This document shows positions 60,230 through 64,000 of a stretch of 64,000 nucleotides of DNA, in pieces. Every line of letters starts with the position of its first letter. Positions within the stretch are counted from its first letter, which is position 1. The translations under genes were made by a program, and so were the position numbers. Under the pieces are notes generated by a model. That model worked only from the letters and a program-made list of their open reading frames with translations. It had not been told where the DNA came from and searched no databases. This DNA comes from Xestospongia muta (Eukaryota > Porifera > Demospongiae > Haplosclerida > Petrosiidae): positions 4,903,876-4,967,875 of the forward strand of contig OY848918.1 of assembly GCA_963693285.1 (NCBI GenBank), in the 5' to 3' direction.

Positions 60230-63165
60230 ATGTTAAGATCTATACTGCTATACTTCATCGTGGTGAAAGCGTACTCTGTTTTTGGTACAATTATATATGT
60301 GTGTATAATGGAGTAAATAATTTATATATATATACTATTTTCTATGGTTTAGCAGTATGGAATACAAACCACGACAAAAATTATGGAATACAAACCACGA
60401 CAAAAATAGATACCAAATTCATGATTATTGCACAGCCTAAATACACGATTTTACAGGAAATTTCCGGTAAAATCGTGAATTTAGACAGTAACGATAATCA
60501 AGATTTAATGTCTATTTTGTCTTCCATACATTCCTGATAGGTGAACAAAACCATCACTCTGTCTGGTTTTTCTTACGTGCATATTCTTTTAATACATGTT
60601 TTACGCAAACCACTACAGAATCTCTATGGCTCTAGGATAGGCTTAGGGTTTAGTTTAGCCATGTATATAGATCTATGAAACTATGGAGCTCCGCAATTCT
60701 TAACAGATTGCAACTCGCTGGAAAACGCTTAGACCAATGGAACACAAACTACAACAAAAATACACATCAAATTTTTGATTATTACCACAATCTAAATCCA
60801 CTATTTTACCAGAAATTTACAGTAAATCGTGGATTTAGGTTGTACAATGATCATGAATTTGATGTTTATTTTTGTCGTAGTTTGTATCCCATAGGAATGT
60901 GCAATAGGACAAGTTTATGTTATTACTGCAAAAACAACGATTATTAATATTTATAACTATGCAGGAATGCAATATAGTGGACGTCATAGCGGTCACGTGA
61001 CAATTCGACACTTTCCAATAATAATTATTAATTATATTACTTCTGTTAATAATAGTTGTGAATTTAAAACAGAGCACTTAAAATTCTTAAACAATACCAC
61101 CATTTCATACAATAATGTTTTATCTTCTGATTGAAGTATTTAATAAACATGTTATATTGTAATATCAGGTGTCCTGATATTGCAATGTGAGTTTCAAGAC
61201 ATAGAATGCATTCAAGTTTGTCCACTCAATTGTACAGGAACACATGTTCCCCTTCCTATTATGTAGTCTATATATACATTCTATACAAAATGCTTGGCAG
61301 TGTTAGTGATTGTTGTATTAAACAAAAGGATAAGTGAAATTAAATGGGCATACATAAAATAATGAGTGTGTAGCAAAATAGACTTGCTGAATAAATTGCT
61401 ATTAATGTTAATAACTTTTTTCTTATTATATCTCCATTAGCTTTTCAGTTCATGTTTACTCCATCTCCTAACATTGGAGTCTATCAACTAGCACATTACC
61501 AATGTTCAGTGGATCATCCTGATGTGGGTATTATTTGGTTTGTTAATGGAACAGGTTCTACTAACATTGACATTATTCAACTTGGCATTGTTACAAATGG
61601 AGCAGGATCATTTAGCTCCAGTCTTATCATACCTGGACATCCTCAATATAATAAGACAGTAGTGACATGTTTTGCTGCAGGATTTGTTGATGGCAGTCCC
61701 TATAATAACTTTGAAAATGCTACTCTGAGAATACAAGGTAACACACTCTCTGATATATGTTATTATATCTCCTCTTATTAGGGCAACTAGCTGCTGTCAA
61801 CAACTTAATATGTCATGTACAAAGTCAGTATATAAACTGTTCCTGGTCTCCTCCCTTCTCTTTGGTATCCATACCTGGTTATATCATCAATGTTACTTAT
61901 GGAGGAGAACTAGTTACACAGAACACTACATCTTCTACAACATGGCAGTACTGTCCCAGTCAATTTGGTACATATACAATTAGTGTAGCTGGTAATAACT
62001 CTGCTGGAGAAGGAGAGATAAGTATGACATCATTTGAAGTACTAGAAAGTAAATGATAAAGACATATCTCATTAGTTAAATATTAATTAATATTGCTAAT
62101 AGATATAGTCACTTTTTTCAATGTGACTCCTAAAAGATTTTCAAATGGCACATGTTTGGTTACTTATTATGTTGAGGTATGGCAAATTTTGTTATAGTTA
62201 TAGTTATACTCTACCCTATATTTTCTAGATTAAGAACTCTCTACTAATTTCATCAATATCTATCAATTTATCTGCTAATTCTGGAATTATATATGTTTCT
62301 GATGAAAACATTATCAATAACAAAATTTTGGGAAACGTACATGTTAATACAACCACAAGACAAAAGTTGAGTGTTGTCTTCGTGTTCAGATATAGCTGCA
62401 ACATTGTAACAGTTGAATCACAGATTATAACATTTTGTAAGTTAATTCAATCACAGTGGTTTTATATTTGATCATTAAATGATTTTCATTAGCAACATTT
62501 GATGTTCAAAATGGCAATGTAACAGTTAACTCAACTACTGGAGAAGTTTGTTTTACTTGTTATTTTCTTGAGGGTAGTCAATCACAAGGATGTTATATTG
62601 AATATAACTCACTTATAACAGACTACTACAGTGGTAATATTACCATAGTGAGAACATCAGTAGATGACAGTACTGCTAGTAAATGTGTGACAGGAATATA
62701 TACCAGTAACTATAATGTGACATTTTATGATATGGATTATAACAATGTACCATATACTACTGAGTATGCTGTGAAACTGACTAATCAATCAGTGACTGGC
62801 CCAATTGTTCCAATTCAAACTTCTCCATCATTTATATCTTTAGCAACTCACACTACATCATCACCACCATTATCTCCATTATCTCCAACAACAACCATAC
62901 AATGTACAAACTGTACAAATAGTAAGTCACTTTACTATTATCATTATTGTTTATATTTGTACTAAAGTTAACATTTCTCCAGTAACAGTTGCTGTAGTTG
63001 TGAGCTCAATAATCATATTATGCATTATAATATGTGTTATTGTTATGATTTGCTTCAAATGCAATTTTAAAACGAAACTATGTAAGTTAATACAAACAGG
63101 GATGTTTCAATATCATATATACAGGTAAAGATTATTCTAAAGAAGATGAGGCCAGTAAATTATAA
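60230..63165 (+). CDS. Class B receptor B3: signal peptide, Ig, FN3, Cys-rich module, TM, apparently forced short tail
   Basis: Eight exons: 60230-60284 signal peptide (MLRSILLYFIVVKAYSVFG), 61441-61737 Ig, 61782-62048 FN3, 62103-62176 and 62229-62436 beta-rich segment (most diverged of the three), 62493-62921 Cys-rich module (VCFTCYF, QGCYIEY, CTNCTN), 62968-63081 TM (VVVSSIIILCIIICVIVM), 63125-63165 terminal exon reading CKDYSKEDEASKL then TAA. The sum is 1485 nt (494 residues), all in phase. B1 and the B pseudogene use a donor right after GATGAG; here the following bases are GCCAGT, so no in-phase GT donor is visible and the reading frame runs to the stop. The downstream tail exon is otherwise open. 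Confidence 0.75.
60357..60500. mobile_element. Palindromic MITE, rearranged copy in the first B3 intron
   Basis: TGGAATACAAACCACGACAA occurs twice in a row (60358 and 60385), followed by a foldback around the centre TTTCCGGTAAAATCG against CGATTTTACAGGAAA (60448-60475). The right outer arm is lost. It is related to 60736-60898. Confidence 0.65.
60736..60898. mobile_element. Palindromic MITE, full copy in the first B3 intron
   Basis: Arms of about 80 bases: left end TGGAACACAAACTACAACAA, right end TTGTCGTAGTTTGTATCCCA, pairing through AAATCCACTATTTTACCAGA against AGTAAATCGTGGATTTAGGT around a centre near 60817. A terminal fragment (TCGTAGTTTGTGTTCCA) lies in the first intron of B1 at 20128. 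Non-autonomous; no open frame of interest. Confidence 0.75.
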
Positions 63166-63403
63166 TGTCATATACAGTGGTGGAAGTGCACAGTGATCGT
63201 TTTGTTTTTATATGTATATAACAGTCATTAATTTTAATCATATGAACCCCATTTTGTGATAACCAGATTATACTTTATAATAAATTATGACCCGTTAATT
63301 CAATATAAACATTTTTATAATTATTAAATAAGTGATTATGTGGTATGATTATTACAGTGATGTTGTAAATACTGCATGTTTAATTTCATTATAACTATAT
63401 TAG

Positions 63404-63968
63404 ATATCAGCAACTGCTCTACTTAACCAGATCAACTCTACTGTTGTGACACCATCATCTAATACTTTTATCCAACCTCCTAGTCTCCATTTTATAGTAC
63501 CATATAGTACAATAGTATATGAGACACCAATAATAGAACAATATCAGTCTTTATATTTAGTAAATGGACCATCTAATGACGAATATAGTAGACTTAGTCA
63601 TAATGTACATGCTAGTACTCAACTTTATGACTGTACTCAACATCCTCATTCTCATACTTCAATACCTATTCCACCTATGTATTCTACACTATCTACTAAT
63701 GGTGACATGATAAGTTGTATATCATCACCTGAGAGTCAGTACTCTACTTTGTCTAATAAAACAAGCGATAAATTAACTATTAAGAAGACAACAGGTCAGT
63801 AAACTTTACTATATAGTAGATATTATATTATATTTATTATATTAGAGTTAACTCATAAAGATCTAGTTACTTATGTTGCTCCACATGTAACTACAAAACT
63901 ATGAGAGATAGGTACTGCCCTAGCACTAACTCCACCTGAACTAGATGACATTGAAGAAAACCATCATG
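63404..63968 (+). pseudogene. Tyrosine-rich and death-domain tail exons of B3 (not in frame with the gene as read)
   Basis: The exon at 63404-63794 is open for 130 codons from a good acceptor to a GTCAGT donor. It encodes VPYSTIV, TPIIEQY, LYLVNGPS, DEYSRLS, LYDCTQ, PPMYSTL and SQYSTLSNKT, the fullest version of the class B signalling tail. The next exon, 63846-63968, encodes LVTYVAPHVTTKL, then TGA, then EIGTALALTPPELDDIEE: a death-domain helix 1 to 3 pattern with a nonsense codon at the CAA seen in B1. The rest of the gene lies beyond the window. With the missing upstream donor this tail is probably not expressed from B3 as sequenced. Confidence 0.65.
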
Positions 63969-64000
63969 GTATTACTTGTGTGTTCCGACTCTGATATGAG

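Noticed and set aside
60301..60537. 78-codon plus-strand frame and the antisense one at 60835-61077
   Set aside because: Both translate palindromic MITE sequence in an intron.
1..64000. tRNA, rRNA or other structured RNA genes
   Set aside because: None was recognised by eye; I could not run a covariance search, so small ncRNAs cannot be excluded.

Overview
The window looks like metazoan nuclear DNA from an AT-rich, intron-rich genome, most likely a demosponge such as Amphimedon queenslandica. The evidence is spliced coding exons with GT..AG borders and short introns, Ig and fibronectin-III (FN3) ectodomains, an apparent death-domain exon, MITE-like elements and microsatellites. No prokaryotic features are visible. 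The species is an inference; the animal origin is well supported.

Almost all coding sequence belongs to one locally expanded family of single-pass receptors, in two classes with the same ectodomain plan: signal peptide, one Ig-like domain, one or two FN3 domains, an unassigned beta-rich segment, a Cys-rich membrane-proximal module (CxxC...GC), then a transmembrane (TM) helix. Class A has a short tail with two tyrosine motifs (Y-x-N-V and YGVI). Class B has a longer multi-exon tail with ITIM-like tyrosines (VxYxx[VI], SxYxxL) and an exon resembling the first half of a death domain. Splice phases of my exon models close in frame for seven genes: A1 (minus, 7433-4929), A2 (minus, 11536-9063), B1 (plus, 19668-23780), A3 (plus, 24914-27065), B2 (plus, 40554-44091), A4 (plus, 47011-49164) and B3 (plus, 60230-63165). 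Broken relatives lie at about 4505, 8660, 11830-13378, 13690-14522, 15084, 17227, 24495, 44815-46290, 46600, 57948-58800 and 59585.

Layout: 1-4.9 kb holds a minisatellite, duplicated non-coding DNA and tail relics. 4.9-13.4 kb holds A1, A2 and a minus-strand pseudogene. 13.7-19.5 kb holds exon relics and duplicated intergenic DNA. 19.5-27 kb is a B1-A3 head-to-tail pair. 27-35.5 kb is intergenic duplications with an unrelated FN3 relic. 35.5-39.5 kb is a palindromic element and a cluster of hairpin-ended repeats. 39.5-49.2 kb is B2, a B pseudogene and A4. 49-57 kb is duplicated intergenic DNA with VNTR and (TG)n arrays. 57.9-59.8 kb holds antisense A relics. 60-64 kb is B3.

The most striking signal is that the extracellular reading frames of all three B genes stay open, while each B tail is broken: by nonsense codons at different places in B1 and B2, and by a lost splice donor plus a nonsense codon in the death-domain exon in B3. 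Class A tails are intact. This suggests a diversifying surface-recognition cluster (allorecognition or immunity) in which signalling arms are lost and short-tailed receptors accumulate. That function is an inference; the gene structures and lesions are read directly.
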